Program-made: the position numbers and the translations under genes
Shown here: positions 6,529 to 14,835 of the stretch, one piece after another
Layout: each line of letters starts with the position of its first letter
How positions within the stretch are numbered: position 1 is the first letter of the stretch
Notes under the pieces: generated by a model
Told to the model about the DNA's origin: nothing
Database searches by the model: none
The model's input: only the letters and a program-made list of their open reading frames with translations
Origin: an uncultured Peptococcaceae bacterium
Lineage (GTDB): Bacteria > Bacillota > Desulfitobacteriia > Desulfitobacteriales > Syntrophobotulaceae
Length of the DNA: 21,730 nucleotides
Assembly (NCBI GenBank): GCA_937892995.1
Contig: CALBJS010000318.1
Location: 1-21,730 of the forward strand
Direction: 5' to 3'

Positions 6529-6663
6529 TTAAGCAAGGAAAATCTTGATATGCGTAGGACCAATTTTATTGTCTTTGACATTCCTTTTATCTAGGGTTAC
6601 CACATACCCCAGAATGAGTGCCAGTACTACGAGCAATATTATAATTAGATACCGTCTTCGCAT
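6529..6663 (-). CDS. Small single-pass membrane protein (hypothetical)
   Basis: A 44-residue ORF, MRRRYLIIILLVVLALILGY..., ending IGPTHIKIFLA. Three arginines are followed by about 18 uninterrupted hydrophobic residues (5-22) and then a polar tail rich in Lys/Asp/Asn. This charge pattern predicts a single helix with N-terminus in the cytoplasm, either a small membrane protein or an uncleaved signal anchor. GGAAGGAA lies roughly 12 bases upstream of the ATG, a slightly long spacing. The gene sits between topB and azlC on the same strand and is followed by a hairpin. No family is recognised. The hydrophobic pattern and codon usage favour a real gene, but its shortness keeps confidence moderate. 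Confidence 0.5.
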   Translation of the reverse strand: MRRRYLIIILLVVLALILGYVVTLDKRNVKDNKIGPTHIKIFLA

Positions 6664-6758
6664 TTTTACTTAAGGTTCCTTCCAGATGATTTCCCTTAAC
6701 TTTATTCTACCGGATCATAGATATTAAAAGCATCACCATTAGTTTGTATTTAATTATC

Positions 6759-9086
6759 TTAGGAATTATCAAATTGAATATTTAGTTTTCCGTTTATCTT
6801 ATCTTCCCAGACCAAATAGGCTGAAAAGGAATTACCGTTTTTAGATTTAAAACCTTTAATTAGAGGGGTCTTACCCTTTTTCAAGAGACTTTTTAGTTGA
6901 GTAGGTGTAAGCACTTTTCCGCAAATCGGGTTTTTCCAGACAACAAATTTACATCCTTTTTTCCAGTTAGAGCAGCCATATCCTTTCTTTCCCTCGATTA
7001 TTTCTCCGTCACATCTAGGGCAAAGACCCAACTTATCTTGATTTTTGTCATGGGCCTTTTCGCTTATCTTCTTTCGATTTATCTCACCTACTCCTTCTTT
7101 GCCTGTCCCTTCTTTTGTTGTAGCTTTTATTTTTGCTGTCCCTGTTTTTTTAGTCCCCACCCTTTTCACTTTCCCTTCAGGTGCCAGGGCCAGGGGAGTC
7201 TTGCCGTGCCTTTGCTCATAAGTACGCAGTTCATTAATAATACGAGTAACAGCTTTTTCCACCTGAGTCATATATTTTTCTAAGCTCAGTTCTCCTTTTT
7301 CCACTTTAGCTAGGTCATATTCTAACTGTCCAGTCATTTCGGGACTAATTAAAAGCTGAGCCTGAGCGAGTTTACTCTTAATCAAAAAGATCAGTTCCAA
7401 ACCTTTTTCGGTAGGTTTCAAGGTCTTCTGTTCTTGCCGAATATAGCCACGTTCAATCAGACTTTCGATGATTGCCGGTCTGGTAGCTACTGTCCCTAAA
7501 CCTTTTCCTTTCATCTGCTGCCGCAAGACATCATCTTCAATCTGTTTGCCGGCACCCTCCATGGCTTTCAACAAATCCCCCTGTGTAAACCTTTTCGGAG
7601 GCTTGGTACTCTTTTCTTCTATTTTTACCTTCCCGGTTTGGACTTCTTTCCCATTTTCAACCGGCGGCAATTCTCCATTCTCATCTTCCTTCAGATCTCC
7701 GCTTCTTTTTTTCTTATCTTCCTGATCTTCAGAACTATAAACTTTCTTCCAACCAGGACTAAGCAGTATCCTGCCTTTTGTCCGGAATAACTCCTGTTCT
7801 ACTTCTGTGACTATTTCCGTTTGTAGATAATTGGCAGCCGGATACCAAACGGCCAAAAACCGTCGAACAATAAGATCATATAACTTTAGCTCAGGCTCTG
7901 AGAGCTTTTCAAGCCTTATCTTTTCAGTTGTTGGAATAATGGCATGATGAGCGGTAATCGTATTAATCACTCGTTTACCTCTGGGTATCCCATTCCTCTC
8001 AGCCTCATCAACCATTTTCAGGTACGGCTCCTGCCGGACTGCTTTTAAATGAGCAAGCAGCTTCGGAAGCATATCTTCCGGTAAATAAGCACAATCCGTC
8101 CTTGGATATGTTATCGCTTTTTTTTCATAAAGTGCTTGGGCCAACACCAATACTTTCTCCGCACCAAAGCCAAATCTTTGGGAAGCAGTAACCGTCAAAC
8201 TGGTCAGATCAAAAAGCAAAGGAGGAGCTTCCGTTACTTTCTTCTGTTCAACCTTGATAATTTTCCCCTGTCTCCCCTGAATTTTGCTTACAATCTTCTC
8301 TGCAGCCTGCTGATCCGGTAAGCGACTTGTCTCTTGTTCACTGTTAAACCAGCGACCACTGTATTTCCCCTCGCTGGCAGAGAATTCAGCTTTCACTTCA
8401 AAATAAGTTTCTGCGATAAATTTCTCAATTTCCCATTCCCGTTCCACGATAAGAGCTAAAGTTGGAGTCTGCACTCTCCCAATGGAAATAACATTAGGTT
8501 TTTTCCGAACAGGATCAAAACTGCCGAATAAAGCCGTAAAACCTTCCGTAAGATTCATCCCAAATTCCCAGTCAGCCATGGCTCGTCCATACCCAGCAGC
8601 CGCTAAACCTGCAACTGTATGGGCAGGGCGAAGATTACTCAGTCCTTCCCGAATTGCTTCAGCGGTTAGAGAAGATATCCATAAACGCGATAACGGTTTA
8701 GAACATTGGACTAAATCCCAAACTTCCTGAAAAAGGAGTTGTCCTTCGCGGTCAGCATCCGTTCCACAGATGACCTGTTCTATCTCCAAAGCCTTGAGCC
8801 ATTTTTGCAGGGTCTGAAATTGTCCCCGTGTCCCTGGCTTGACAACCCGGCGAAAAGAATTTATGGCTGGTAAGACAGGCAACCGTTTTAAACTCCAACG
8901 TTTGCCCACCTTATCTAAATCCATATAGGCTTCAGGACGCTCCAGTTCTAATAGATGGCCAACACACCAAGTGATGACATAACGTTCATTTTCCAGATAA
9001 CCTTGGCCTTTACTCCTTACCCCTAAAGCCGAAGCATATTCACGGGCTTGAGCCGGCTTCTCCGCAACAATTAGTACCCTACCCAT
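6759..9086 (-). CDS. topB: DNA topoisomerase III (type IA)
   Basis: A 775-residue type IA topoisomerase that passes single strands through a transient break, relaxing negative supercoils and decatenating replication intermediates. The N-terminal TOPRIM domain has Glu9 (VAEKPAQAR) and the DxDxE triad Asp110/Asp112/Glu114 in GTDADREGQ. SIGRVQTPTLALI lies at 201-213. The catalytic tyrosine is Tyr327 in ITYPRTD. GLGTVATRPAIIESLIERGYI follows near 540. A Lys/Asp/Glu-rich insert of about 60 residues (roughly 455-510) interrupts the core. A basic, Lys/Gly/Thr-rich linker leads to one zinc finger (CPRC...GYGCSNWKKGC) and a C-terminal domain with CGKVLTPTQLKSLL. The start follows GAGAGGTAAC. It stands alone, with no mobile-element genes around it, so it looks like a chromosomal copy. 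Confidence 0.95.
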   Translation of the reverse strand: MGRVLIVAEKPAQAREYASALGVRSKGQGYLENERYVITWCVGHLLELERPEAYMDLDKVGKRWSLKRLPVLPAINSFRRVVKPGTRGQFQTLQKWLKALEIEQVICGTDADREGQLLFQEVWDLVQCSKPLSRLWISSLTAEAIREGLSNLRPAHTVAGLAAAGYGRAMADWEFGMNLTEGFTALFGSFDPVRKKPNVISIGRVQTPTLALIVEREWEIEKFIAETYFEVKAEFSASEGKYSGRWFNSEQETSRLPDQQAAEKIVSKIQGRQGKIIKVEQKKVTEAPPLLFDLTSLTVTASQRFGFGAEKVLVLAQALYEKKAITYPRTDCAYLPEDMLPKLLAHLKAVRQEPYLKMVDEAERNGIPRGKRVINTITAHHAIIPTTEKIRLEKLSEPELKLYDLIVRRFLAVWYPAANYLQTEIVTEVEQELFRTKGRILLSPGWKKVYSSEDQEDKKKRSGDLKEDENGELPPVENGKEVQTGKVKIEEKSTKPPKRFTQGDLLKAMEGAGKQIEDDVLRQQMKGKGLGTVATRPAIIESLIERGYIRQEQKTLKPTEKGLELIFLIKSKLAQAQLLISPEMTGQLEYDLAKVEKGELSLEKYMTQVEKAVTRIINELRTYEQRHGKTPLALAPEGKVKRVGTKKTGTAKIKATTKEGTGKEGVGEINRKKISEKAHDKNQDKLGLCPRCDGEIIEGKKGYGCSNWKKGCKFVVWKNPICGKVLTPTQLKSLLKKGKTPLIKGFKSKNGNSFSAYLVWEDKINGKLNIQFDNS

Positions 9087-9436
9087 ATGTTACCTCTCTT
9101 TTCCTCACTATCTTCAAATAGACTAATCCCTATAAAGAATAATCCTATGAAAAATCTGTTCTTTTTTATTATAGCAAATTACTGATACCTAGTTTTATTC
9201 TGTAGTGATATGCAAATTTTTTTCTTTGTAATACTGTTTCCTCAAAAAATAAGCCTAAATTTTCCATTATTTTTGAAATTTAAAACACTGTAAGCTTAAA
9301 ATATGTGGACAAAAATAGTATTATATAATGGAGAACAGGAATTTCCTTCATCGGTATCTGAAGCGAATAAAAAGAACTAAGGGAAAAAGCTAATTAGATT
9401 ATACTCATTAAGTGCGAAAAAGGATGGTAAGAAAAA
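9087..9436. other. 350-base AT-rich intergenic region between divergent topB and the LUD gene
   Basis: No ORF with plausible coding features was seen. On the minus strand it holds an extended -10 promoter candidate for topB (TGCTATAAT, 9168-9176). On the plus side a TATAAT at 9324-9329 may serve the LUD gene but has no matching -35 box at the right distance. AAAGGATGG at 9418-9426 is the ribosome binding site of the LUD gene. Confidence 0.5.
9168..9176 (-). promoter_or_regulatory. Extended -10 promoter candidate for topB
   Basis: On the minus strand TGC-TATAAT forms a perfect extended -10 element about 80 bases upstream of the topB start. The -35 position (AAAACT) is poor, as is usual for extended -10 promoters. 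Confidence 0.4.
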
Positions 9437-10078
9437 ATGAATGATTTAAGAAGATGGCATGACTCTACGATAGGACAGAGGGCTGTTAAGGAACTGCAAA
9501 AGAATAATTTTCAAGCTATTTACTGTGAGAATAGTAAAGAAGCCTTAAATTACATTTTTGAAAATATCCCCGAGAATGCTAGGATAGGAGTTGGAGGTTC
9601 CTCTACCATTAGGGAAATTGGTTTACTTACTAGGCTGCAGGAAAAAGGCTTCTTATTGTACGATCATAATGCCCCTAGCCTTACACTTGAAGAAAAAACA
9701 GAACAGCGTTATAAGCAATTGACTTCCGACCTTTTTCTCTGCAGTGCAAATGCCATTACTCTAAAGGGAGAGCTTGTTAATAGGGATGGCCTTGGAAATA
9801 GAGTAGCTTCTATGATGTTCGGACCTAAGAAGGTCATTGTGGTAGCTGGGGTCAACAAAGTCGTTAGAGATTCAGAGGAAGCTGATCAAAGAATTAAAAT
9901 GCAAGCTGCTCCACTTAATACCAAAAGACATGAGTTACCCAATCCTTGTCTTAAAACAGGGCAATGTACAGATTGTCATAGTACTAGTCGAATCTGTAAT
10001 ATTACTACCATTATCCACAGATGTCCTGCTCTGACTGAGATTCACGTGGTATTGATTGGGGAAGATTTAGGATTCTAG
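9437..10078 (+). CDS. LUD-domain protein (lactate utilization protein C-like)
   Basis: A 213-residue protein of the LUD family (PF02589), the fold of LutC/LutB partners and of many stand-alone proteins in anaerobes. IGVGGSSTIREIGLL near residues 55-69 and LFLCSANAITLKGELVNRDGLGNRVASMMFGPKKVIVVAGVNKVV (given here as segments: LFLCSANAITLKGELV, NRDGLGNRVASMMFG, KKVIVVAGVNKVV) are the conserved core. Cysteines at 171, 177, 180, 187 and 196 (NPCLKTGQCTDCHS, RIC) form a C-terminal cluster that could bind metal. This single-domain form is not part of a lutABC operon here, so a lactate role is not supported by context. AAAGGATGG precedes the ATG. Its TAG stop overlaps the stop of the convergent DUF4153 gene. 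Confidence 0.88.
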   Translation: MNDLRRWHDSTIGQRAVKELQKNNFQAIYCENSKEALNYIFENIPENARIGVGGSSTIREIGLLTRLQEKGFLLYDHNAPSLTLEEKTEQRYKQLTSDLFLCSANAITLKGELVNRDGLGNRVASMMFGPKKVIVVAGVNKVVRDSEEADQRIKMQAAPLNTKRHELPNPCLKTGQCTDCHSTSRICNITTIIHRCPALTEIHVVLIGEDLGF

Positions 10079-11877
10079 TTCTCAGTGTTCTGATCGCCAA
10101 ATAACACCAACGCAGAATAATCTACACCAGCATCAGCTTCTGCTCCGTAAGTGATGTTGACGTTCTGGAAAATAATCTTCAGTTTATAACCATTTTGAGA
10201 CACGTCTAACGTCATTTTTTCAGGGGGCATGGCTTCTTTTGGTGCATTTCCTGTTTTAGCCAGTCCTTGCACGAATTCATACAGTCCGGTCCCAATGAGT
10301 TCAATACCTGATGCATCTCTGATTGATACCTTAGTCTCTTGATTAGACAATCGTTCAACGAAAAGTTCATAATCTATGCCTTCAAGCGTGAAATGGTAGG
10401 ACTTAATACCTTCATCTTTCATGTACCGTTCGGAATGGACAGTCATAGCTATGTCATAGCCTGATATGATCACTGGTTTTTGAGCATCAAGACCGGCATA
10501 GAAATACCGGGTTTCCTCACCGACATAGTTTGGATAAGTTGGTTCAAAACCAAATACACTTTTCATATCCTGATAAATATTGAAATCCTCAGGCAACCAA
10601 TTGATATATTTGAGCGTACTTCGCCTATCCAAGTAGGAAAGGATATTAGTCGTTTCAGTTTTTGTATGCTCCGATGCGTTCGTCTTCGGCGTCAGATTCC
10701 CTTCAAAGAGAATACCTTCGGCTTGAAGAATTTGCTCTACCCTGGTAATTTGACTGATGCGTGAAACCGTAAAGGCATCCAAGGGTGGAATGATGGAAAA
10801 AATGGCAAACACAGCGGCAAGCAAGGCAATATAGCTATTCTTGGAAATAGGCTTTAGACTCAGCAAAACACCGACTACAATAGAGAAGACCCCGAATAGT
10901 GCTACATAATATCGGGATTCAGTTACACCGTAGGCATTAAGCCGAATACCTACAGAAATCAGCTGCATGATAACCACCGGAATAAGAACTTTTGGGAAAA
11001 TCTTACGGTAGAGAGCAGCGAAACGATTTTCAAGCAAACTCGCAAGGATAAAGATTAGCAATCCTGCAGCCGAGTATACCAGCACCATTGGTCCAAGCTG
11101 TCCCGAAGGCCAGTGCAATGTAACCAGTATTTTGATAAAGTAGGCCAATAATACCAAAGTGTATGTTGCCACCAACGGAATGGCAATATAGGAAACAAGG
11201 ATTTCCAAAAATCTCGGATAGTTCCTCACCGCTTGCAGTACTTCAATGTCTGATTCTTCTTCAGAGTTGAATTTTGGCAACAGTGACAAGTAATAGAGGG
11301 GAGCAAACATTACCCAGACGAAGGTCATCATATACGAGTAAGCATCGCTATTCACCTGAAACAGTAAAATATCTATAGTTGCAATGATTGCGGCGATTCC
11401 TCCCGACAACACTCCGGAATAAAGTGCCGAGGTGAAAGCCGATTTAAAGTGAATCAGAGTAACTTGATTAAAATCTACCTTTCCCTTAAAGGAAGGAACC
11501 CAAAGCACAGCACAAAGCATGGCAAAGACGGCAACAAAAGTACGAATACCGATTTCCGCACTGATTACAGGTGCAGGCCATAAAATCATAAAATACCCTG
11601 CCGTAAGCAACGCGGCTATCCCGTAAACAGCTAGCCGAATTTTTGACAACTTCTCAAATCTTTCCGTAGAGAACTGGGCAACCATCCCTAGAAAGGCGCC
11701 CACCAAAAGAGTGAACATTGCCTTCTCAATAACCAACGACGGCGATTCATGAAGTGAAATAATATAACAGATCAATACCGTCGCACCGAAAAGGCTAATC
11801 ACGGTAAGTGGAAAACGTAAAACTGCCCTGGACATACCTTTTATCAAATATTGAATCATTTCTATCAAACGCTTCAT
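10075..11877 (-). CDS. DUF4153 domain-containing multispanning membrane protein
   Basis: A 600-residue protein with about twelve hydrophobic segments in residues 15-370 (for example VISLFGATVLICYI, FVAVFAMLCAVLWV, SGVLSGGIAAIIATIDILL, IPLVATYTLVLLAYFIKILV, MVLVYSAAGLLIFILASLL), followed by a hydrophilic C-terminal domain of about 200 residues. The layout and the SGVLSGGIAAIIATID and IPLVATYTLVLLAYFIKIL segments match DUF4153 proteins, whose role is unknown; some are linked to envelope or transport functions. The start has an excellent GAGGAGGAA site, which fixes it despite the ORF overlapping it upstream. The gene stands alone and collides tail-to-tail with the LUD gene, with no room for a terminator. 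Confidence 0.8.
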   Translation of the reverse strand: MKRLIEMIQYLIKGMSRAVLRFPLTVISLFGATVLICYIISLHESPSLVIEKAMFTLLVGAFLGMVAQFSTERFEKLSKIRLAVYGIAALLTAGYFMILWPAPVISAEIGIRTFVAVFAMLCAVLWVPSFKGKVDFNQVTLIHFKSAFTSALYSGVLSGGIAAIIATIDILLFQVNSDAYSYMMTFVWVMFAPLYYLSLLPKFNSEEESDIEVLQAVRNYPRFLEILVSYIAIPLVATYTLVLLAYFIKILVTLHWPSGQLGPMVLVYSAAGLLIFILASLLENRFAALYRKIFPKVLIPVVIMQLISVGIRLNAYGVTESRYYVALFGVFSIVVGVLLSLKPISKNSYIALLAAVFAIFSIIPPLDAFTVSRISQITRVEQILQAEGILFEGNLTPKTNASEHTKTETTNILSYLDRRSTLKYINWLPEDFNIYQDMKSVFGFEPTYPNYVGEETRYFYAGLDAQKPVIISGYDIAMTVHSERYMKDEGIKSYHFTLEGIDYELFVERLSNQETKVSIRDASGIELIGTGLYEFVQGLAKTGNAPKEAMPPEKMTLDVSQNGYKLKIIFQNVNITYGAEADAGVDYSALVLFGDQNTEN

Positions 11878-11984
11878 AATAATTCCTCCTCAAGTTTATA
11901 TCAGAAATACAGACTAGCAATTTCAGTAAAATCTCCGTGTGACTTAGTATAGCATAAGAGATATAGCTATTGTTCCCTTTGACA

Positions 11985-12238
11985 CATTCCGAGAGAATAC
12001 CTGCAAAACTTTTTAGGCCCAGGTCACCTGCTAAATAACCATAAGTGTCATTAATTTTCTTGAAATAATCAATATCTGCCATAATAATTGATAAACTATG
12101 TTTAGAAAGGGTACTGTCAATAATATTTCGCAAAATTTGTTTCTGCTTGGTATAAATCCTTTGGTTATAACCGGTGACCCAAAAGCAAGACTTGATATAG
12201 GAGCGGCGGAAATTTAAATTTCCAAATTTGAATTTCAT
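11985..12238 (-). pseudogene. Remnant of a GGDEF-domain (diguanylate cyclase) gene
   Basis: The minus-strand frame from ATG 12238 reads TGYNQRIYTKQKQIL, a worn form of the usual TGLYNRRY opening, then SLSIIMADIDYFKKINDTYGYLAGDLGLKSFAGIL. The DxDxFKxINDTYGHxAGD motif is the first half of a GGDEF domain and carries its metal-binding aspartate. The RYGGDEF active-site loop and the whole second half are missing. After LSECVKG the sequence turns to unrelated residues and runs into the start of the DUF4153 gene. There is no upstream sensor domain and no good ribosome binding site. This is a truncated, non-functional fragment of a cyclic-di-GMP synthase. The frame stays open to 11795, but that part is probably not coding. 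Confidence 0.7.
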
Positions 12239-12256
12239 ATTCTATCTGTATATAAT
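12228..12256 (+). promoter_or_regulatory. Sigma-A-type promoter of the BaiN-like flavoprotein gene
   Basis: TTGAAT (12228-12233) and TATAAT (12251-12256) are separated by 17 bases. The expected start of transcription is near 12263, giving a leader of about 28 bases that holds the AAGGAG ribosome binding site. Confidence 0.7.
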
Positions 12257-12290
12257 ATCCTTACTATTTGAAGGAGCTGTTAAGTAAGCT

Positions 12291-13532
12291 ATGACTTCCA
12301 TGAAAAGACAGGTAATTGTTATAGGTGGCGGTGCCTCCGGGATGATGGCCGCTATCACCGCCGTCAAAAACGGGGCTAAGGTCACCATCTTAGAGAGAAA
12401 CCCCCGGATAGGTAAAAAAATACTGGCTACTGGCAATGGACGGTGTAATTTTACCAACGTCAATGCAGATATTGCCTGTTATGAGGGTCAAAATCCTCGC
12501 TTCGCCTTCAGTGCTTTGGCCGGGTTTAGTGTCCAGGAAACCCTAGCTTTCTTTGAAAGGCTTGGCATTGTACCTAAGGTAGAAGAGCTTGGAAAGGTCT
12601 TTCCGATGTCCGACCAGGCCTCCAGCGTTTTGGATGTTCTCAGGTATGAATTAATGGAAACTGAAGTTAATATAGTCTGTGAAGCCTATGTGCGAAGTAT
12701 TTCCAAAAAAAATAATACTTTCCGAATTAAGCTGGAAGATGACACTGAGTTCTTAAGTGACAGCGTTATTCTTGCTGCCGGTGGGAAAGCCATGCCCTCC
12801 ACCGGTTCAGATGGTAATGCCTATGAATTAGCAACAAAACTCGGACATACGATCACTGATATCTTCCCCGCTCTGGTTCAACTCAAGTTAGAGGGAACCT
12901 TTTTTAAACAAATTGAAGGAGTAAAGTTTGTTGGCACTGCTGAAATTTTAAATAACAATAAAACCATAGTTCAAGATAGTGGGGATATTCTATTTGCCAA
13001 TTATGGTGTCTCCGGTCCGCCTATTTTGCAAATCAGTAGAAAAACCGGCGAACTTCTTCAGGGAAACAAAAATGTTGTCCTAAGATTAAATATCCTAGAC
13101 AAGCTTACTAAAGAGGAACTAAGAAAGCTTTTGATAACACGGTTTAATAATAGTCCTCATAAATCACTTGACTTTAGCTTGGTTGGTCTGATTAACAAAA
13201 GACTAATCCCCGTTTTACTTAAAGAAGCAGGTCTAACAGATTTAAAATGTCCTGTGGCAAGTGTTTCTCCAGAGGAGCGGGAAAATATCCTTTCTATTTT
13301 GCAAGACTGGCGATTTCAAGTCAGGGGGACAAAAAGCTGGCCAAGTGCCCAGGTAACCGCAGGAGGGATTGCTACGAACGAGATTAACCCGAGCACCATG
13401 GAGTCCAAGATTGTTAAAGGCTTATTTTTCGCTGGGGAAATCATAGATATTGATGGGCTATGTGGTGGTTTCAACCTGCAATGGGCCTGGTCTTCCGGGT
13501 ATATTGCCGGGAAAAATGCTGCTCTTAATTAA
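12291..13532 (+). CDS. NAD(P)/FAD-dependent oxidoreductase, BaiN/HI0933 family
   Basis: A 413-residue flavoprotein of the HI0933/YhiN/BaiN group. The N-terminal FAD motif VIVIGGGASGMMAAI (8-22) ends at Glu35 (ILERN). It is followed by the family hallmark GKKILATGNGRCNFTN (41-56). SDSVILAAGGKAMPSTGSDGNAY lies near 156-178 (split here as SDSVILAAGGKAMPSTGS, DGNAY). The C-terminus has VTAGGIATNEINPSTMESK and FFAGEIIDIDGLCGGFNLQ, then WAWSSGYIAG. BaiN in Clostridium scindens was assigned to bile-acid dehydroxylation, but most members are of unknown function. The first usable start is ATG 12291: an in-frame stop precedes it by two codons. AAGGAG lies 14 bases upstream, slightly far, so the second ATG at 12300 is less likely. 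It is monocistronic, ended by a strong terminator. Confidence 0.92.
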   Translation: MTSMKRQVIVIGGGASGMMAAITAVKNGAKVTILERNPRIGKKILATGNGRCNFTNVNADIACYEGQNPRFAFSALAGFSVQETLAFFERLGIVPKVEELGKVFPMSDQASSVLDVLRYELMETEVNIVCEAYVRSISKKNNTFRIKLEDDTEFLSDSVILAAGGKAMPSTGSDGNAYELATKLGHTITDIFPALVQLKLEGTFFKQIEGVKFVGTAEILNNNKTIVQDSGDILFANYGVSGPPILQISRKTGELLQGNKNVVLRLNILDKLTKEELRKLLITRFNNSPHKSLDFSLVGLINKRLIPVLLKEAGLTDLKCPVASVSPEERENILSILQDWRFQVRGTKSWPSAQVTAGGIATNEINPSTMESKIVKGLFFAGEIIDIDGLCGGFNLQWAWSSGYIAGKNAALN

Positions 13533-13559
13533 AATATTAATTTAAATAATCTCAAAACA

Positions 13560-13600
13560 AAACACCCTCATTCCACTTTTAAAGTGAATTGAGGGTGTTT
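13560..13600. terminator. Bidirectional intrinsic terminator between convergent genes
   Basis: Two 20-base arms (AAACACCCTCATTCCACTTT at 13560-13579 and 13581-13600) pair with only two mismatches. The A-flanks give U-runs on both strands. It lies between the stop of the flavoprotein gene and that of the convergent ychF-like gene, and can serve both. Confidence 0.85.
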
Positions 13601-13605
13601 CAAAA

Positions 13606-14694
13606 CTACACATTAAACCTAAAATTAATTATATCCCCATCTTCGACGATATACTCCTTGCCTTCTAAGGTTAATAGTCCTTTCTCCTTTACTTTCGCCA
13701 TTGTACCAAATTCTTGGAGATGGCGAAATTTACAAACTTCCGCTCGGATAAAGCCTTTTTCTATATCCGAATGAATCTTCCCTGCAGCCTTTCGAGCCGT
13801 TGTATTCTTCTTGATCGGCCATGCTCGTACTTCATCCTGTCCTGCGGTAAGAAAAGATATTAATCCTAAATGATCGTAGGCCGTTGTAGACAACTTGTCG
13901 ATCCCTGACTCTGTAATTCCTAAATCTTCTAGAAAGATTTTGCGGTCCTCGAAATCTAATTGATTAATCTCCAACTCGGTTTTAATACACAATTCAATAA
14001 CTGGTGTATTTAGCCCTTTTGAAAACTTCAGCAAGTCTTCTTTCGAAGGATAGTCATTCTCCATAAATTGCTTTTCATCCATGTTAACGACTAAAATCAT
14101 TGGCTTTTCCGACAGAAAAGAAAAAGTTTTCAAAAGTTCGTTTTCCTCATCACTTAGATTAAGATTATGAATCAAAAGGCCATTTTCTAACCCTTCTTTA
14201 CATTTCTTTAAGACTTCAAGTTCTTCCAAGTTTTCTTTGGTGACTTTTTTGGATGTTTGAATACGCCCTATTCGGTTTTCAATGACAGCTAAGTCTGCAA
14301 ATAAAAGTTCTAAATTAACCGTCTCTATATCTCTCATGGGGTCGATGCTGCCTTCATCATGGATAACGGTATCATTTTCAAAGGCCCGGAGAACATGAAT
14401 TAAAGCATCCACTTTTCTGATATTATCTAGAAATTGATTGCCTACTCCCTTACCCGTGCTAGATCCTCTTACAAGCCCAGGCACATCAATGACCTCGATA
14501 GTTGCATAAGTCGTCTTTTTAGGATTATACATTTTTGTTAAGAAATCAATTCTTTCATCAGGTATCTTAGCAATTCCTAGATTTGCTTCGACTTTTCCTT
14601 GGGAAAAACCAGTGACTTCCATGTCTGAACCGGTTAACAAATTAAAGAGTGTCGTTTTGCCTACGGTCGGTAATCCAATTAAGCCAATTTTCAT
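13606..14694 (-). CDS. ychF: YchF-type P-loop ATPase (Obg family, TGS/YchF C-terminal domain)
   Basis: A 362-residue member of the Obg-related YchF/OLA1 group. The P-loop is GLPTVGKTT (7-15), the G3 motif DVPGLVRGSSTGKGVGNQFL begins at Asp70, and the G4 position reads NMDE (204-207) instead of NKxD, which is the feature that makes YchF proteins prefer ATP over GTP. The C-terminus (AAGKIHSDIEKGFIRAEV, then EGKEYIVEDGDIINFRF) is the YchF-specific TGS-like domain. YchF binds ribosomes and tunes stress responses, notably to oxidative stress. The sequence is somewhat divergent from the standard (NMDE, extra Lys), so it could be a second paralogue in the genome. No clear ribosome binding site precedes the ATG, yet no other start is available. 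Confidence 0.88.
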   Translation of the reverse strand: MKIGLIGLPTVGKTTLFNLLTGSDMEVTGFSQGKVEANLGIAKIPDERIDFLTKMYNPKKTTYATIEVIDVPGLVRGSSTGKGVGNQFLDNIRKVDALIHVLRAFENDTVIHDEGSIDPMRDIETVNLELLFADLAVIENRIGRIQTSKKVTKENLEELEVLKKCKEGLENGLLIHNLNLSDEENELLKTFSFLSEKPMILVVNMDEKQFMENDYPSKEDLLKFSKGLNTPVIELCIKTELEINQLDFEDRKIFLEDLGITESGIDKLSTTAYDHLGLISFLTAGQDEVRAWPIKKNTTARKAAGKIHSDIEKGFIRAEVCKFRHLQEFGTMAKVKEKGLLTLEGKEYIVEDGDIINFRFNV

Positions 14695-14806
14695 TAATTG
14701 ATACAGGAAACTTGTGCTTATTCTAGCTAAGCGTTCCTGCTCTTCAACTCCTTTTTTCTGGAATATAATAAATTTTCTTTGGTTCTGTGCTTATATGAGC
14801 CATTTT

Positions 14807-14835
14807 ATGTTAGCATCACCGGCAGAAGTGGTCAA
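14807..14835 (-). promoter_or_regulatory. Promoter candidate for the ychF-like gene
   Basis: On the minus strand TTGACC (14835-14830) and TAACAT (14812-14807) are 17 bases apart. This would give a leader of roughly 105 bases before the ychF ATG. The leader carries a 19-codon ORF (MAHISTEPKK... ending EKRS) that would be almost leaderless. Confidence 0.45.

Noticed and set aside
11795..12238. A full 147-residue protein on the minus strand
   Set aside because: Only the middle part has GGDEF similarity. The last third overlaps the well-supported start of the DUF4153 gene and is not protein-like, so it is treated as a remnant.
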